Positions 19,806 through 35,892 of a stretch of DNA of 64,000 nucleotides are shown here, piece after piece (within the stretch, counting starts at the first letter, position 1; each line of letters starts with the position of its first letter). This DNA is from Panonychus citri (lineage: Eukaryota; Arthropoda; Arachnida; Trombidiformes; Tetranychidae). The stretch lies in contig NW_026515500.1 in assembly GCF_014898815.1 (NCBI RefSeq), positions 1 through 64,000 on the forward strand, written 5' to 3'. A program made the position numbers and the translations under genes. The notes beneath the pieces were generated by a model. The model did no database searches. It was not told the origin of the DNA and worked only from the letters and a program-made list of their open reading frames with translations.

Positions 19806-22800
19806 TTTAAGACTGTGAAATTTTCCATAGTATCCTAAACATGTAATGATTTAATATAATTTCAATTTGACGTTGTTATTGGATATAAGATATTAACGTT
19901 ATTATCAAAATGATAAGTTGATTTATGAGAACCATGATAACGATAAATGATGATGATGAGAGTCAATTATAACTTTCATGTTATCTGTTGCTATTTTCAA
20001 AATGAAACTACTAACAAGCCAATGACAATATCATCATCTCATGGATGTTAGTTTAACTTGAACATGATGAGAGTATATTAATTATCATCTAAAAGGAAAT
20101 GGAAAGATGACAATAATGATGATAATAAATGAAACCTTCAAAATGAAAAACAATCTCATCTCATGAAAGATCATACCAATAGTTTGGATTGTGAAAAACT
20201 GGACATGGATTGATTAGATTCATCATGATGATGGTCATCATCATCATCGATTGGTCATCATTTTCATTCTCGTTCATCTCAGTAATATCATGTTGTCTTA
20301 CTATCTAACATTAATATCTTTATTATTATCATCATTATCATCTCTTGAAATGTGATATTTTCAGAGGATAAATGCAATTGGAAGACAAATGAAGATGGAG
20401 GAATCAAAGGAGGAAAAGGAAAAGTTGAGAAAATCAAGATTCTCATGGGTTTTATATGTTGATTGATGTGAAAAAGATATTTTCACATCTTTGGATATAT
20501 TTATTTTTTTATTTCGATTTAAGATTATCCCATCATCATCTTGATCATCATTTGTATCTGCAACATTAAACCATCATCAATAATATCGTTATCATCATTA
20601 TCAGAGTTCAGAAAGAGAGAGAGAGAGAGCCAGAAATCAATGACATATCAAAATGAGAAATGATAACTGATAGTGAAGGTGAAATAATGATAAAAAGTGA
20701 TAACAATAATATCAAATACTCGGATATCCGTAAACACAAAGATGGATAATCCTTTATGCTCATTTGATGTAATATGTCACCAATCCAATTAGATTAACAT
20801 AAGTTAATACGGACCAATAATCATCATCATCACCACGATAACCATTAGTATTTGTTATTGTTTCAATACTTTTGTTTCAATCAACTAATCTCAAGAAAAA
20901 TCACCAAAGATTAAATCACTTACAGTTTGAGTTGAATATCAAACAATAAAAAAGTATTCAAATCAGCAAATTGAACATCAATCATAATACTTTAGATGAA
21001 GTTTTATTTTCTAATCATATCCAATTGATTTAAAGCTTTGAAAACAATCAAATTAAGTTGAAATGGAAAACATTTCAGTTTCAATAACCATTCAATGAAG
21101 GAGAGATACTGAATCGTTTCATTGATAAAATGCTTTGAGTTTTTTTTATCAATGAATATCAATTGTTATTCATAGGGAAGGAAAATTTTGGCGAAAAAAA
21201 TTAGGTCAAGATGAGATAGATAAGTTTCCGAATCTTATATATATAAAACATGAATATTAGTCGAACATGAGAAAAACTTATGACTAGATAACATCTTCTT
21301 TTGCATTATAACCTTTAACTGGTCACCTTTTTTTCTGTTAACCTTTGGTGACCACTGTCCATTCATTCAATGAACATCAGAGCAAAAAAAACAGATAAAG
21401 AAAGACCATAAAGACTAATCAACCAATTGTCCATCTTTTGTATTCTATTATTTATTTTTTGTTGCTTTCACTTTCTATCTGGAATCGTAAACTTATTTAT
21501 GTGTATTCAGTGAGATGGTCAATCTGTTCAAACAAATCATCAATCAATCAGCTGATAAGAAATCAATCTGTTAACAATCGATCACCGATTGTCTTGTTAT
21601 CAGGCAAAACCAAAAGCCATCACCAAGTGATCATCAACTATCACTACCATTTAATCAATCAATCAAATAATCATTCAATTAACTTTCAGTTGAGATGAAC
21701 TAAAATCACGATGAAACTTTGTTTATATCGTTAATGATGATGATCGTTTCAAACGTAATATTATTATTATTATCATTTAGCTAAAAATAAGCAGAAACTT
21801 TCATCTGAAAAGATTTACGTTAAATTGTTGCATTAAACTTTCGTTTACCATTAGGTAGGTACACGAATAGAAAGTAAATTCACAAATCATTAGCCTAAGG
21901 CAATTTACTCTACATTATCTGGGAAAGAGTTTACTTCAAATATATGATGAAAAAAAAAGTAACTCACAGAGGATCAGAATTTGTGATGAATAAAAACTCA
22001 ACTTCAACTCTATTTACATGATTATTGTCAGATAAATATTCCAGTTCCTTGTGAATACCATTATCGTCATTAGCAATTGTTACCCGGAAATGGAAACAGT
22101 TATTAGGTAAATCTTACATTTTCACCTTTCAAATCAAATGATACTAATAATCTGAGTATCAAATTCAATTCATGATCATTTCATGTGAGTTTATTGATTT
22201 TTTTTGTTCATTCTCAAGGTTAACAAGGAGCTTTATTTAATCTGAGAATCTAAATCATGCCTCCATTCAAATACAATTAAATTAATAGGGATCATATTTT
22301 TCAATATGATTACTAAATTTTGTGATTTAATGATAATGCCTGAAACTGATGGTTATCTGTGGTGATTACAATTCAATTGATTGTTTTAAAATTAATGATC
22401 TCATTTGCTTTTAATGATCATGGTTCAGGGTAAAAGTTTCATTTTAAATTGTAAATAATAATTTTCTGCTCATAATATTTAAATGGGTCTGTTTTTGACC
22501 TTAAAAGAAACAATAATAAGCCTTACAATCAAATTGTTCCCAATAACCATAAATATAATTATTTCTCGATCACTGAATATGATTTGTAAAGGATAACACA
22601 GATTCGTAGCTAATTAAAATGTTAGACCAATTCGATCGTTTTTTTTGCTATTCAGTCAAATGATATTAATTTTCCTTTTCGATTCTGACAGAATGATGGA
22701 AAATCTCATTATCAGATGAATCAGAATGATCATTTTCCTTTGATAGATATCAACAATAATATCGATATTTCCTTTAAGATTTAGGTCTCTTACTCTTTCA

Positions 22801-24202
22801 GATAGTCTATTTACATCATCATCATCATAGAAAACTTTAAATCTTGAATAAAAATTATATTCTCATGAGGGTTTTCTCCTTCCATGATAAGTAATAGAAA
22901 GAGAGAAATAGAGTATCTGATGAATTCGTGTGAATACTTGAAACTGGAAATGTTTACGTCGATCAAAAATTTCAACACAACGTGAGATGCATACAATCAA
23001 CATGATTATAAAGTTTGAAACTCATAACTGATAAGGTAAAAACACTGTTACATATTCAACACATAGACTGATACACATACACACACCTACATGAATCTAC
23101 ATATAAAAATATCAGGTGAATTATTATTGGCATGATGATGAAGAGAGAGATAGAGATGAATATGCCTGAGGAGTAACTCGAAGCACATCAGAGGTAACTC
23201 AAGACTCAAGACAAAAACACCGTCTCAAGTGGATGAGATGATGATAGAAACATGGAACATGAAAGAGAGAGAGTAAAATTTTACCTCTTTGAATTGTAAG
23301 TAGAAAATGAAAAATAATCGTTGGAAAACTGAAAGCGTCAACTGATGAAGAAGATGAAAAGTTGATGAACCATCGGATGATAAAAGATTATTACATTAAT
23401 GTATTCGAACAACGTTTTCGTTTCTCTCTCTCTATTTTATCTTTTTAGGTCAAATGTTCAATATCGTCCAAGTTTCTCGTATTTTTGCTGCTTCTTTGTC
23501 TGTCTTTTGGTCGATAAGAGATAAACACCAGAGTTCCATGTACAACATTGCATATAAATCAAATTCATGATGGGACAAGAACTAAGAAGAAACTAATTCT
23601 TACGAATGGTGGGAAGAAAAAAAAGAAGATAAAATTCTGAGAAAAAGAAAGAATAAAATTATTATTACTATTATTGAAGAGGTATTTTTATCACAAAGAA
23701 AGAGATAAAAGTTAGAATAGAAAAAAAGATGACCATCAGTATGACAATGATTATGATAAAAGATGAAGAGGAACAATAAATTTATTATTAATAGTGAGAT
23801 GACCAAAAAGATACAATTCAATTGACACTTTTCTTTATGCATCACATCCTGTTATCAGAACTTTCAATGTCTCCACATGCACAAATTTATTCAATAAAAA
23901 GGAGGGAACAAGAATAGGAATGGTCATGAAAATCCCATGATGGTCATGGGGCATCTTTTCAAAAATTCTCTAAATGAAAATAGCAACAAGCTAAAAAAAG
24001 ATTAGATTCTTTTTTTACTCAATTTCTTTTTCTTTGGATTTCAAATTTTGTCCAGAACTTTGAACACCATGTATTCGTTGTCTTATTGAACAGTTATTAT
24101 GTATGATGACCAAAATTCTTGGATTTTTCTTTTTTTTCTTCAGTTGAACCAGAAAAATGAGGAAGAAAACTCAATCTAGATAATAAAAGTGAAGAGATTG
24201 AG

Positions 24203-24252
<50 letters not shown>
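24203..24252. repeat. (GAAA)n microsatellite
   Basis: About twelve uninterrupted GAAA units. Confidence 0.95.
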
Positions 24253-24253
<1 letters not shown>

Positions 24254-27099
24254 GATGATCATGAAGTTTCATCTTCTTTTCCCACCCTAACGTTGAACTT
24301 ACCTTTCTTTACATTTCATTATCTCTATTATTAAATACAGTTATCATTGATTCAGCAAAATTCATTGATTCAATTTATGTCACCTCTTCATTCATCTCAA
24401 GTTTGAGATGAATTTATCCCATTTTCCGAACTCATATCATGATAGTTTTTCACCTTTTACCTCACGATCATGACTCTGAATCATATGACATGATGAATGT
24501 AGTTGATTGATGAAAAGAAGAAAAAATAAAATAAAATTGCAAAGAATGAACCAGAAGAGATCAGAGCGGAAAAATTAGATTTAAAAAAAAACTTATACTC
24601 GATAAAAGCTACTGACCTTAACAAGAGATTCCAACATGATCTCTGATGAAATATCACTAACTATTCATGATAATTTCAATCTTCATCTCATGGAAAAAAA
24701 TTTTCCAAATCCATCTGATCGCTTTGAATTATTTGACAATATCAAATGAATATTAATGATCCCTAATGTATACCATCAGTATAAACCAGCCTGGTAACGA
24801 TCACTGTACACGATGAACCCTGAGGCCATGTTATGAGCATTTGATCTTAACGGAAACGTTAATCTGATTTAGTTGTTCCATTTCAACACTTTCCACTTTG
24901 GATAGAGATATCCAACATTATCTGAGGATAGAGCTTTTTCCCACACATACAGGGATCATCATATGTTGATTCTTTATCATGATTGCGTGTCAGCTAATAA
25001 AATACCAGAAGCAGAAAAAAATGATGCAGATAAAGTATTGAAATATCTGATTCTGTTTCTCCTCTCAAATTCAATTTGCCTCAAGATACACATTTAATAT
25101 ATGTATTTATAGCATCAGTCCGTGAATATTATTGACCAATAGACTTCATATGATCATCTTTGCGTGTCCAAATGTTGTGACAGACGAAAGATCATCAAAA
25201 TATTACATATATCATATTAGATAAATATCAATGAACATAATCTATCATATGATTCAGAACTTTTCTCCCAAATTATTCTGATTCTTGAGTGAAAAAGGTA
25301 TTTCCTTCCTTGAAAATGAACAAATTGACATAACAGTTATTCAACATTTCGACGTCAAAAAAATTTACCATGTAAAATTTACGAAGGAACATTTTTAATC
25401 GTGTTCATGGTTGAATTATATTTTCTAATTGTTGTTAGGATTCACTTTCACCTTGTCCGACATTTCTTCAATCAAAATCGTGATTAGATTTACAATCTGA
25501 ACTATTTTTTCCCTTCGAACATTTGATAATATTATAACTCATCTTCTCTGAAATGATTTGATCTGAAAAACACGAACAAGATGATAGACCAATTCAATAT
25601 CATATGTAGAAAGTCACGCTATTAGATAATATCGATTAACGAAATTCCTATAATTATAATTGGCTAATTTACTGATGATTGAATTGAAATTGAAACATCA
25701 ACTTCACTCGATTAATATAATTACAGAACAAAACTTTTCAAAGTGATGACAGTTCTCATGAAAGTTACAAAGTGTTGAATTATTTTCCTATCAAAATATA
25801 ATAATAATTGTTGAGACAAAAATAATAATAAATAGTAAATAATATGAGTATATGTTAACCTGATCTACCTGAAGTTATCATTGTAATAATAAAATTTCAA
25901 TACTTGATGAAAATTGGCCAATTACATGATGATATATATATAAGTTTCAAGTATCTCTGAGTGTTGGTAATAACATTCATGGAAATGCAAATGAATCAGA
26001 ATGAGAATCCAATGGTAATATCAATGATGATAATGTTATGTTAACATGTTACGTGACTTAATTTCATGATAAAATTTTTTGGTGTAAAAAGTTTTCCTCT
26101 CATTTCAAGCATAATAATAATAAGATGCTGGTTAATAGCAGTTAAGGTTAATAATCATAATAAGAATAATAATCAAGCTTCCTAATCATATGGACTAAAT
26201 GTTGGAGTTGATAATATTAACTCCCATTTGAATACATATCAAAGTATAAATATCAATTTGGAATCATTAATTTGGAAAATTTTGTCTAATTATTCATAGT
26301 TAATAACTGGTAACAATTTATCTTCACTCTAAATCCAATTAGAAACCAATCTAATTGTAATTGAAAATTGTGAGGATAATTTGGAAAGACTAACACTACA
26401 ATTATCCCATTAAATCAAATGATCACCATCATGGATGAATATACGATAATATTGAGCTCGTTACTGGAAATTTATACATTTCTTTTTTTTGGAGAAAAAT
26501 TCCTCGAATTATGTTTTATTCTTATTCTTATTGTTCTCAATGTATTCATGGTATTTCATTCATTTTGAGAATGGTAAATGTTCATGTGAATACATGGGAT
26601 ATTTTTCAGGTTCAACGATTCACTTAGGGGTTTTGATATAATATTTATATGGAAATATATATAAAAGAGAACGGGAAAGAAAGTTTTTTTTTCTTTCTTT
26701 CTATTCATGGATTATTATTAAATATCTTTCCTAAGACGAAATTCATGATGATGATATTCATGAATATCATGATGACAATGAGGATGTTACAATGTTTCAC
26801 TCAGATAGTTTGAATGCTGGAAGGCATTTACTTCTTATCTATCATGTAAATCAGTTGAACTTTGTTTTTATCACTCATGCTTATTAGTATTCAATCTGAT
26901 CACTAGTTAATTTACATACAGATAAATGTTCAACCATGATTAAGGTTTTTCACCGATTCAAGTTTACCATGATAATGGTCGATTCTCTAGTATAGATAAG
27001 ATAACGATAATATTAACAGGCGAAAACAAATGTTCAGTGTTTCTACTCACAGGGAAAATTCATCTTTCTGAGTAATTAGCTAATTTGGTTCCTGTTACA

Positions 27100-27120
27100 A
27101 ACACACACACACACACACAC
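27100..27120. repeat. (CA)n microsatellite
   Basis: About ten CA units. Confidence 0.9.
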
Positions 27121-27356
27121 TTTATCTCCCTAATATTGTTGATTGATGGTGAACTTGATTTTGTTCAATTAATTGTCCGTAAAAGATGATAGTGTAAAAT
27201 GATGATGATGATGATGAAGATAAAGATGATCAATCAATCATTTAAAGTTGATAAATAATATACACATGAATGAGATTGTGGGTTAAAACAACGAAAACCA
27301 TGATGAAAGTTGAGAGACTATTTTTATATATACAATTTACATCTTCATTTATCACT

Positions 27357-27384
27357 TTTCATCATCATCATCATCATCATCATT
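27357..27384. repeat. (ATC)n microsatellite
   Basis: Nine consecutive ATC/CAT units; similar shorter runs occur at 27200 and 61740. Confidence 0.85.
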
Positions 27385-28726
27385 ATCTTCATGAAAGGTT
27401 GGAAAGAAGAAAGAAAAAGAAAAGTAAGAGATAAACAAAAAAGAAAGAGAAAAGTTCTGAACTGATACATGAACTTTTCTGTTGTTCTGAATTGTTTTTA
27501 CCACATTTTTCGGTATATTTTCACTGTATAAAACATCATGATAGATACACATGAGGGAGCTAAATTATCTTGACTGGCTGAGTAAATTCATGATAAAAGT
27601 GATGCAATAATTTAGATTATTCAATAAAATGAAAATATTGAAGGATTGAGTGATCAGTTCAATGTTAATAGTTAACTAATTACAAGTGGCAAGGTTTCAA
27701 CACTATTTAAAAACTAATAAATCTAATAAACTATTCGAGTGAAATTTTACCTTTCATGGTAAATTCTGAAATATATATTGATCATGATAATGAATTAAAG
27801 AGATACAATGATGATTGATATGATGATTATCCTATGAAAATCATAATCAATCATTCTGAATGTTGACTATTCGTTTCACGAAAATTCATTGTGACGTCAT
27901 AATCTGGTCCCCATGAATTCCAGCTAATTTACTCAGGTGAACTGTCAGTGTAAACTTAATTATGTATTATCTCCATCACTATGAGCTTTAAATCTTCATT
28001 TTTACCAGGGAAATGCAGGTAGATACTCGAGAGGAGAAAATCTCTTAATCTGTTATTCATAGAATTTTCTTGCGAGAAGGAAGAATAGAAGAAAAATTCA
28101 TTGTTATTATAATCAGCTGATGGTATCATTCCTTTCAACGAAAATGTGAATTTATCATTTCATCTCTCTCACTTTCTCCATATAATCGAATGAATTTGTA
28201 ACAACATTGATATTCAAAGGGCAAGCATGATAAAATCAAGAGAATGAGAGATAATGTGAAGATTTGAGTAAATAGAAAAAGAGAAGAGAAATTATTTCTG
28301 TATTTACCATGATAAGAATCTAATAATATGAATCTACCTCCAATGAATAAAATATAAAAGGTTAACTCAGATTTTCTTATCATTGTTTTCCTCATCTTCG
28401 ATCTGAATACCTTCATTATTTTCATGTAAGAACCTAATAATATGATTGAGAAGGCTGAGTATTATTGTTATTAGAATCAAGATATCAGCTTGATAGAGAA
28501 GAAGATAAGGAAAAGAATCTGAGAGTAACAAAGAGCAGGGAGGGAAAATGCTTTCACTCCCGAAATAAGTTCTGAGAGTCTAACGAGTAACTCCAAAGAG
28601 TTAGTGAACCATAGATTGACAAGCGAAACAGAGTTTAATCAATGTACTCTCCATGTCCATATTACATATATATTTGAGTATTGGTCAAGTAGAATGTCAG
28701 AGAGATAAATAAAAAGGAAAGAGTGG

Positions 28727-28743
<17 letters not shown>

Positions 28744-28770
<27 letters not shown>

Positions 28771-28771
28771 T
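28744..28771. repeat. (GA)n microsatellite
   Basis: Thirteen or so GA units after a short (GAAA)n run. Confidence 0.9.
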
Positions 28772-31700
28772 AACAAGACTTTATATGAAGATAATCATGA
28801 AAATGAACATGATGATGAGCAGATGAAGATGAACAGAAATAATCATATGTGAGAGAGTTAACTAGTTGTTATATGAGGAGAGATGCATGTAAGCATGATT
28901 ACTCATGAGAATAGAGATGAAATTGATTAGCTTAATGTCAATATGAATGGTAATGAAAGCTGAATCTTTGAGTATATTGTTATTAACATTATTGTTACTG
29001 AAACACAAGGAAAAGTATCTTGTGAATATGGGTAGGGATGGATTATGTCCAGAATCTTGTCCAGTACCAGCTGTCCAATATGTTCAGTCAATACTGACCT
29101 AAAGATAGATCCAGATAGAGAGCAATTATTACTTTTCGTTGCTCATTGTCACTTCTTCAAATCAATACAAGTTACTTTTCTCATTATTATCACCAGAATC
29201 TTTATCATAGACATGAGATGATCTTTATACCTTCATATTGAACAGAAATCTTTTCTACTATTAGTTATACTTTTTGCATTGACAATTATTGTAACTCTTC
29301 ACTTATTTACAGTCTGTTATTGTCCTTCAAAAGAATCCAATCCAATATAAGATATAATGATTATGTGTATGCATAAAATATATTCAAGTACTAAATCCAA
29401 TCCCTTTGATTAGATTCAGATGTAATCAGAATGGAAAACAATAATGTTATCATATGAAGAAAAGACAGAGAATAAGATATGTGAATGATATTTGAAGGGT
29501 ATTCATCTTGAAATCTGATGATCCATTATTATTATCATTCTTTATGAGTTTAAGGTCTTTCACGAATCAGAGAAAAATGAATCAGAATTATCCATTGTTA
29601 ATTTAATCATCGTACGGAAAAACTAATCTGAACACGTTCAGTTTGGTTGAGATGAGATATATCTCATTATATCTTCATGACCTTACTGACATTGCTTTAA
29701 GGAGAAATGGAGACAGAAGAAAATAAATATAATCAAATTGTTGTGATCATAATGGACCTGAGAGTGACAGTGTCAATATAAGAGGATGATAATGAAGATT
29801 CAGATTCATATTTCTTTCATGATGTAATTCAGGACAAAATATGCAGCCATATACAGAATCCAAATCATCATTATCAATATTCAACTCGACGATAACTGTA
29901 TATAAATGGGTGAAAATTGCAATTTAAAAATAAATATTCATTATATAAACTGTTCAAAAGTGTTAAAGATTATAAGCATTAATCAAAGTCTTTGATCAAC
30001 ACCCAAAATTGATTCAAATGCATTTTAGATTATTCAGGGAAAAAATCATTAACACTATGTTTACATTTAGTATTTCGTTTGGATACAAATGTAACAATAT
30101 GATATTAACGAGTTTACATTTCATCATCATAAAGCAAACCGAGGGAAATGTGAATTGCAACTAATCATCAAGCTTTTAACCTGAGTAAATATATTTATAC
30201 TTTTATCTCTTATCCATGACTTAGAATTACAATATCACCGACTTTCCATGTATGTTATTCAAAATTTTACTTTTAAACTTTTCATAAACTGAGCTTGATT
30301 CTGTTGCTTTTGCTTTTATAGCCAAAGTTGTTGAGCTTCTTGATTATTATCTGCATTTGTTTCCAGAAAAACTTTCATCATAATCATCATGCCTTCAAGG
30401 TTCATACTGTTAATACATGTATATGCGTTTCCTTTATGAAGATCATACATTCATCAGATTATATTCACAATTCATGACTTTGTCTCTATACAAAATATTT
30501 TATATTAGCACTTTGATGTTTATGCTATGAATGTGTTAGAATAGGATAAAACATGAGTGCAAAAATATCTTGATCATTCATTTTACCATGATATTATTTA
30601 CAATAATCTTATCACAAGGAAATAAAATAAATGAAAGAGAAAAGTGAATCCGAGGATTCCATATTTATCGATGCAAATAATGATTAAACAATTTGAACAC
30701 CATTCAAATGTACTAGGACACTGAATCTGTAGTGACTTATGAGCACGAGTTTGTTACAAAAAAGACAGGACACTTTTAAATAAAAAGAGACTCATGTATA
30801 TCATAGTGATAATTTATCGTATAATATCCAGAGTGCTAATAAAAGGCTCATAAGAAAGCTCGTAAAAAGTAATTTATGATAACATAATTTAATAATGGAG
30901 CCAGAAAAAAAGTCACCAAGAAGAGAGAAAGAGAGAAAAAAATAATTGTGATAATAATAATGATAAAAGTTCTGGGATGGTGAAAGCAAGAAAAAAAAAA
31001 GATCTGATAATTTGGTCAAGAAGAAGGGTCATTTTGTATAATGATAATCTTTATCTTTCTCTACTTTTTTCCTTATTTTCGATTCTCAGTGGATATGGAA
31101 TGAAGAAGGAAATGAAATACACATGAAGAAGAAAAATTATCATTCAAAACAAGTTGAACTAGTTAACGATATTTTTTTGCTTCGTTCGATAATTTCTCCT
31201 GATGTTGGAACGATGAACTTTAGTATGTCTCTTAGATGAATCCTTTTGCTAACACGAACACTTTGAACGTTTATAACTTATAATGAATGGAATATAATAT
31301 ACAAAGATAATCAGCCGTTAATTTACTATCATGAAAAAGCATAACAGTTTACATGGTACATTAAAAACTTTTCACCTATGAAATATGTATCACTAATAAA
31401 CGTTTATAACTTTAAAATGTTAACCAAAACTTATAGATTCCAATCAGGATTCATCGAAATCATGGTCAGCATGTCATCATGTTCATTATGATTAAGCTTC
31501 TTTTTTCCTTTTAAAAAGAATCAACAATTTAATCTCACTTGTGACCTGGTTCCTTCCTTTACATCAGGTAAGTTACACGGTAAAAAAGTCGATGAGTTTA
31601 TTACAATATTTTCTTTTTTTTTCTACTAAAATGTTTCTCTAACTTTCTATTCAATCCACTGGATATTCCTTAATATTATCATCAGTATTGTTCTGAGAGC

Positions 31701-34700
31701 AATTTCCTTTGTATCAGATTTTTCTTCATCATGGTGTGTATATCATTCAAAAGGAGGAGATGTAGGTAAAAAAAAGTTACACCAGGAAAATTATCCCTCC
31801 CGCTAAATGTGATAATATTAGAGAGTAAATAAATTTTGGTCAACTAACCTATTGTAATAGTTTATTATGATGATCGTCATCATCACTTTCTTTCTTGTAC
31901 TTTCATCATTTCAGCTCTTTCGAGGATCGAATAGCCTTCTACCCATTGAGATAATACACATATTCAGTCCATAAAATAATAACAACTTATATATTTTCTT
32001 ATTCATCATCTTTCTCATCGTCTCTTAGCCATGTTTCTCTCATCATAATTTACTTGAGATTAAATTCTCTTACAACTTTACCTTATAATCATTGTTAAAG
32101 TAGAAAATCTTGTCTAACTTTTGTTCCATTTCGACTTTACTTTATCCTAATTCAACTTGAACTCGTTAAACAATTGTAACAATAATAATAATCATCACTA
32201 ACGGTTATATTATCATCATCTTTTGATATATACACCAATGTTATCATCGGGAGGGTGAAAAATCCAATTTAACTTCTGATCTTTTCATAGCTACTTTTAA
32301 TAACATTTTCAATTCTAGCAAAATTGTACAATTATATTTAATAACATGATAAGAAATCTGTAAAAAAGAGACGAGAATTAAATCATTTAGAAAGTTCCAA
32401 TTGTTGTCGTGGTTTTCATTGTGGTAGATTTTTAAATGTTCACGTATTTTTCATTAGCAAAAATTTTGAAATTATATTAATAATTCCAATTTCATATCTA
32501 CTAATATATGAGAGAAAAAATCATTATATTAATAAGTTGACAGATGGAACTGTCCAGTTAACATTGAACCAATCTCATATCCTCTCTCTATCTCTGATTA
32601 ATATTTTATTATCCTGGACTCAGATTGGATTCCCTTTAGGCATTCGGGTTCTGATTTAGGTTTTATTAACAAGTAGAGAGATTGGTTACCAGAGATTAAC
32701 TTGGCTTCAGTTGTAATAAGGATTGAAGGGCTGAAGCTTATCCATGCAACTATTTCATATTCTACCTCAATATCCATACTCATTTACTATTCATATAAAT
32801 TAATGCCACTGATGAAGATATATCATGAAACCTGATGAAATTCATTCAATCCACAGATTAAATATCCTGAACCTCATGTATTTCCTAATACTTTCATTGA
32901 ATATAATATGTGTGAGCTTCACTCAAGTAAAAGTCTCTGTAAATATTATCGATGCCATGAAATACCAAACAGCAACAACAATTCATGGTAAACAACAAAA
33001 ACCAACTGAATTATATTCTTGAGATTTTCATTATTATTATTCTCAGTTTTAATAATATATGTATGTATACATATTGTGTTATTAATGCTGAATGCATACT
33101 CACCTCGGTTAATTTATGTATTAATCTCATCTTTATCAAGATTTAAGTCAAGAGATTGGGTTAGATTTTTATTGATCAAAATTCTGTGTTGATGATGATT
33201 GTGATCCTGAATATAACGGAATCCACTTGAACTTATGGTGAAGTTCATAGTTTCATGGTGTTCAATCAATCTTATGCCTTTTGATTATTAATATTAATTT
33301 ATGTATAAATACTAACAATATAATAATGAAATAGTAATCATAAATTTCGAGGAAAGGAAAGAGAATTCGAAGAGAGAAAAAAAGTTTTGACAATTTTCAT
33401 GTAATATTAACGAAGAAATATGATTTTTCGAGTTTGTTTTTTGTTCTTTTTTTCTTTTTCTTTCACAAAGTCAATCTTAGAACTTTCGATTCGATTTTGA
33501 TTGATTTATCCCTGAAACTTTTTTTGTGAAGAAAAAAACTTATTTATAAGTTGAGATTATTGGTGAACATTAATTTTTGATTATCGTTATTGAAAAAACA
33601 ATTAAAAGGTTGAAGATCATCAATGGGCTGGGTTATCACTTGATTATGATTGTGATTAAGATGATACACTTTTAGTCCAGTTGATAAATATTGAATGTCA
33701 GTGTTAATACAGAGAATCAGGAAGATGATCCACAAGAGTTTTTCTAATTTCTTTTTTTCATCATCATCATCTCTTTTTCTTTTTGTGTACATTTCTTATT
33801 TTTATCTATTATCTTCTCATCTCTACTCTTGGGAGTTATTTCCAGTTAAACTTGATATTACTTCATTGTTTCACTTTTCCTTCTGATTCTTTCCACTTCC
33901 ACCTTATTCATTTCATTTTCTTCCTTAGCTATTCAAACAAACAAGAATACCCACCGTCCATAATCTAAACACCATTTTCAACTTAATCTTTCTTTCTCTC
34001 ATTCCAAACCTTTTCCAAAATACACCTTGAAACCCCATGTTTATAATCAGGGCAAAAATGTAAACTCTAAATATAATTTGACCAATTTAGAGTTTACCGA
34101 GTAAGATGCTGACAAATAAACTGTTTCTCTTAATGAAAATGATGACAGTTTCCATAGGTAAAGACAGAAATTCATTAGTGCCAGAAAATCTTTGATATAA
34201 TTAAACCCCATGATAGTTGTCACCATTATGTTACCCATTGTGAAAAACAAGATTCTGTTCAATATCAGCTTTGATATTTTGTGTTTTCCTTTGTGATATT
34301 GAGACAATAAGCAGGATAAATGTCATTCATCGCAATCATGGAAATCAGATAATAGCAAACTATCATAATACCAAGAAGCGAATAAAATTTGCTCATTTGA
34401 ATTTATCAAATTCTTTATCATTCTTAATTGGTTTATAACAAATCTGAAGGATTCTTTCAAATATTATCAATATTTGGCATGTGGACTCGAATAAACTGAA
34501 TTTTTACACCATTTCAGAACAAAAATTTAAATTCCAAAGTGTTTATTGTGTACCACTTATCACAGCGAGTAAACAAACAAGAAAATTAAGAATTGAACAT
34601 AACTGTGATCAATAATCTCACTTTTATCTTCATCCGAATGATCAAATTGGATCGATTACAAAGTTTAAGTTATAAGTTTGAGTGAGAGTCTTACAAACTG

Positions 34701-35519
34701 GATACTGAAGTTTAGATTTGATAATAGTGATTAAGTAAAACAAAAAAAAACACCAACACTATTTATATTGTACCTTAACTAACCATTAAAAGAAGCAAGG
34801 AACCTGATGCTTCACATAATGATATAAACGATGAATCAACTAATGAATTAGCAACCATTGATTGATATGATCTGATGAACTATTGATATTAACGAATATT
34901 TTGAAATTTTAGATAACAATCCAATATAATCATTGGTTTAGTTGAATTTTCCACTAACCTAATAGTTCATTTCAGTTTCTGGATCTCTTATCTTCCTAAT
35001 TGATAAAACCAGTTTAACCCATAATTTTGTCAATACAATTCAATTTATGTAGCATTAGCTTATCATCTTATTCGTGATAGCAGTTTAACTTTATCTCTTT
35101 CCCGAGAAGGTTATATTTATCCAGGTTATTGCTATTCTTAGCAATGGTGGCTTTTCTTTACGAAAAAAACTTTTGATATTACATTGAATATTAGATTTTA
35201 GACAAAATTTTCAAGTCAAAAGCTAAACTCTAAATGCTAGTTAAGGTAAGTTAAAAACCCGAAAAAAGAAAAAGACAATTAAAGTTTAATTTTCAAAGTT
35301 AATTTATATTTGAAGGAAGTAAAGTAATAATTCGAAGTCGCTTGTACTTAATGACTTCGAAAGAGTCATTATGTGGGCGCTTCTTACATGAAAAAAAAGA
35401 AATTGAGAAATAGTAGGAAGAGTTCGGGTTGGGGTTTTCTTGATGGTAGTGGAGTGGAGGGGGAGAGGTAAAGCTGGTGAATATGATGATGATGGAGATG
35501 ACTCAAACCCAATCTTTGA

Positions 35520-35746
35520 GTGATCAGAGACTGATGGTGTAGTAGTTGGGACGGTGATAGTCGAGTCAAGGTCGATGGTCAAGTCAATGGTGATCGAAGG
35601 ATTGAAGAGCCACGATCATAGTGGTGGTACTGATGGAGAAGCAGGAGCAGCAGTGGGGGCTATAGGCCAAAAAAATCAGCAAAATCAGCTTGGACATGAT
35701 GAGGTAAACAAGATCAGACAGAGATTACAAAATCGTTCAGTGTAAT
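35520..35746 (+). other. Exon-like island of unusual composition
   Basis: A plus-strand frame of about 75 codons, richer in G and C than its surroundings, reads HDHSGGTDGEAGAAVGAIGQ and QNQLGHDE; a possible splice donor GAG|GTAAAC lies at about 35702. The opposite strand is also open (Pro/Ser/Thr-rich), so strand choice is uncertain. It could be an exon of a long-intron gene spanning the gene-poor region. It lies 150 bp upstream of the Ty3 element. No family recognised. Confidence 0.25.
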
Positions 35747-35892
35747 AATTGTTATTAACTTCTTGTGAAGATACCAAGTGCGTGAGCAAACCATACAATA
35801 GTTATTTTCATGTCCGATCGTACATATTCAAGATGATAGGATTATGTGCAAAACTAGATGTTATTATGGAGCTAATGCTTCAGGTTTTAATG

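Larger units (their letters stand above)
19832..35519. other. Gene-poor AT-rich region of about 15.7 kb
   Basis: No coding sequence could be supported here. Open stretches are short, low in complexity and rich in residues produced by ATC/GAT repeats. The DNA is dominated by AATTGATT- and GATGATGAT-type words and short microsatellites (listed separately). A slightly more complex patch lies at about 24770-24900 (around CCAGCCTGGTAACGATCACT), without a clear frame. The contrast with the dense first 19 kb suggests long-range regulatory or intronic DNA of a large gene, but nothing in the sequence proves it. Confidence 0.5.

Noticed and set aside
24770..24900. Patch of higher complexity, considered as exon or microRNA hairpin
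   Set aside because: No open frame with splice sites and no convincing stem-loop or known microRNA seed by eye.
32825..33022. Short plus frame with a signal-peptide-like MYFLILSLNIICVSF
   Set aside because: 65 codons in AT-rich DNA with no further support; chance is likely.
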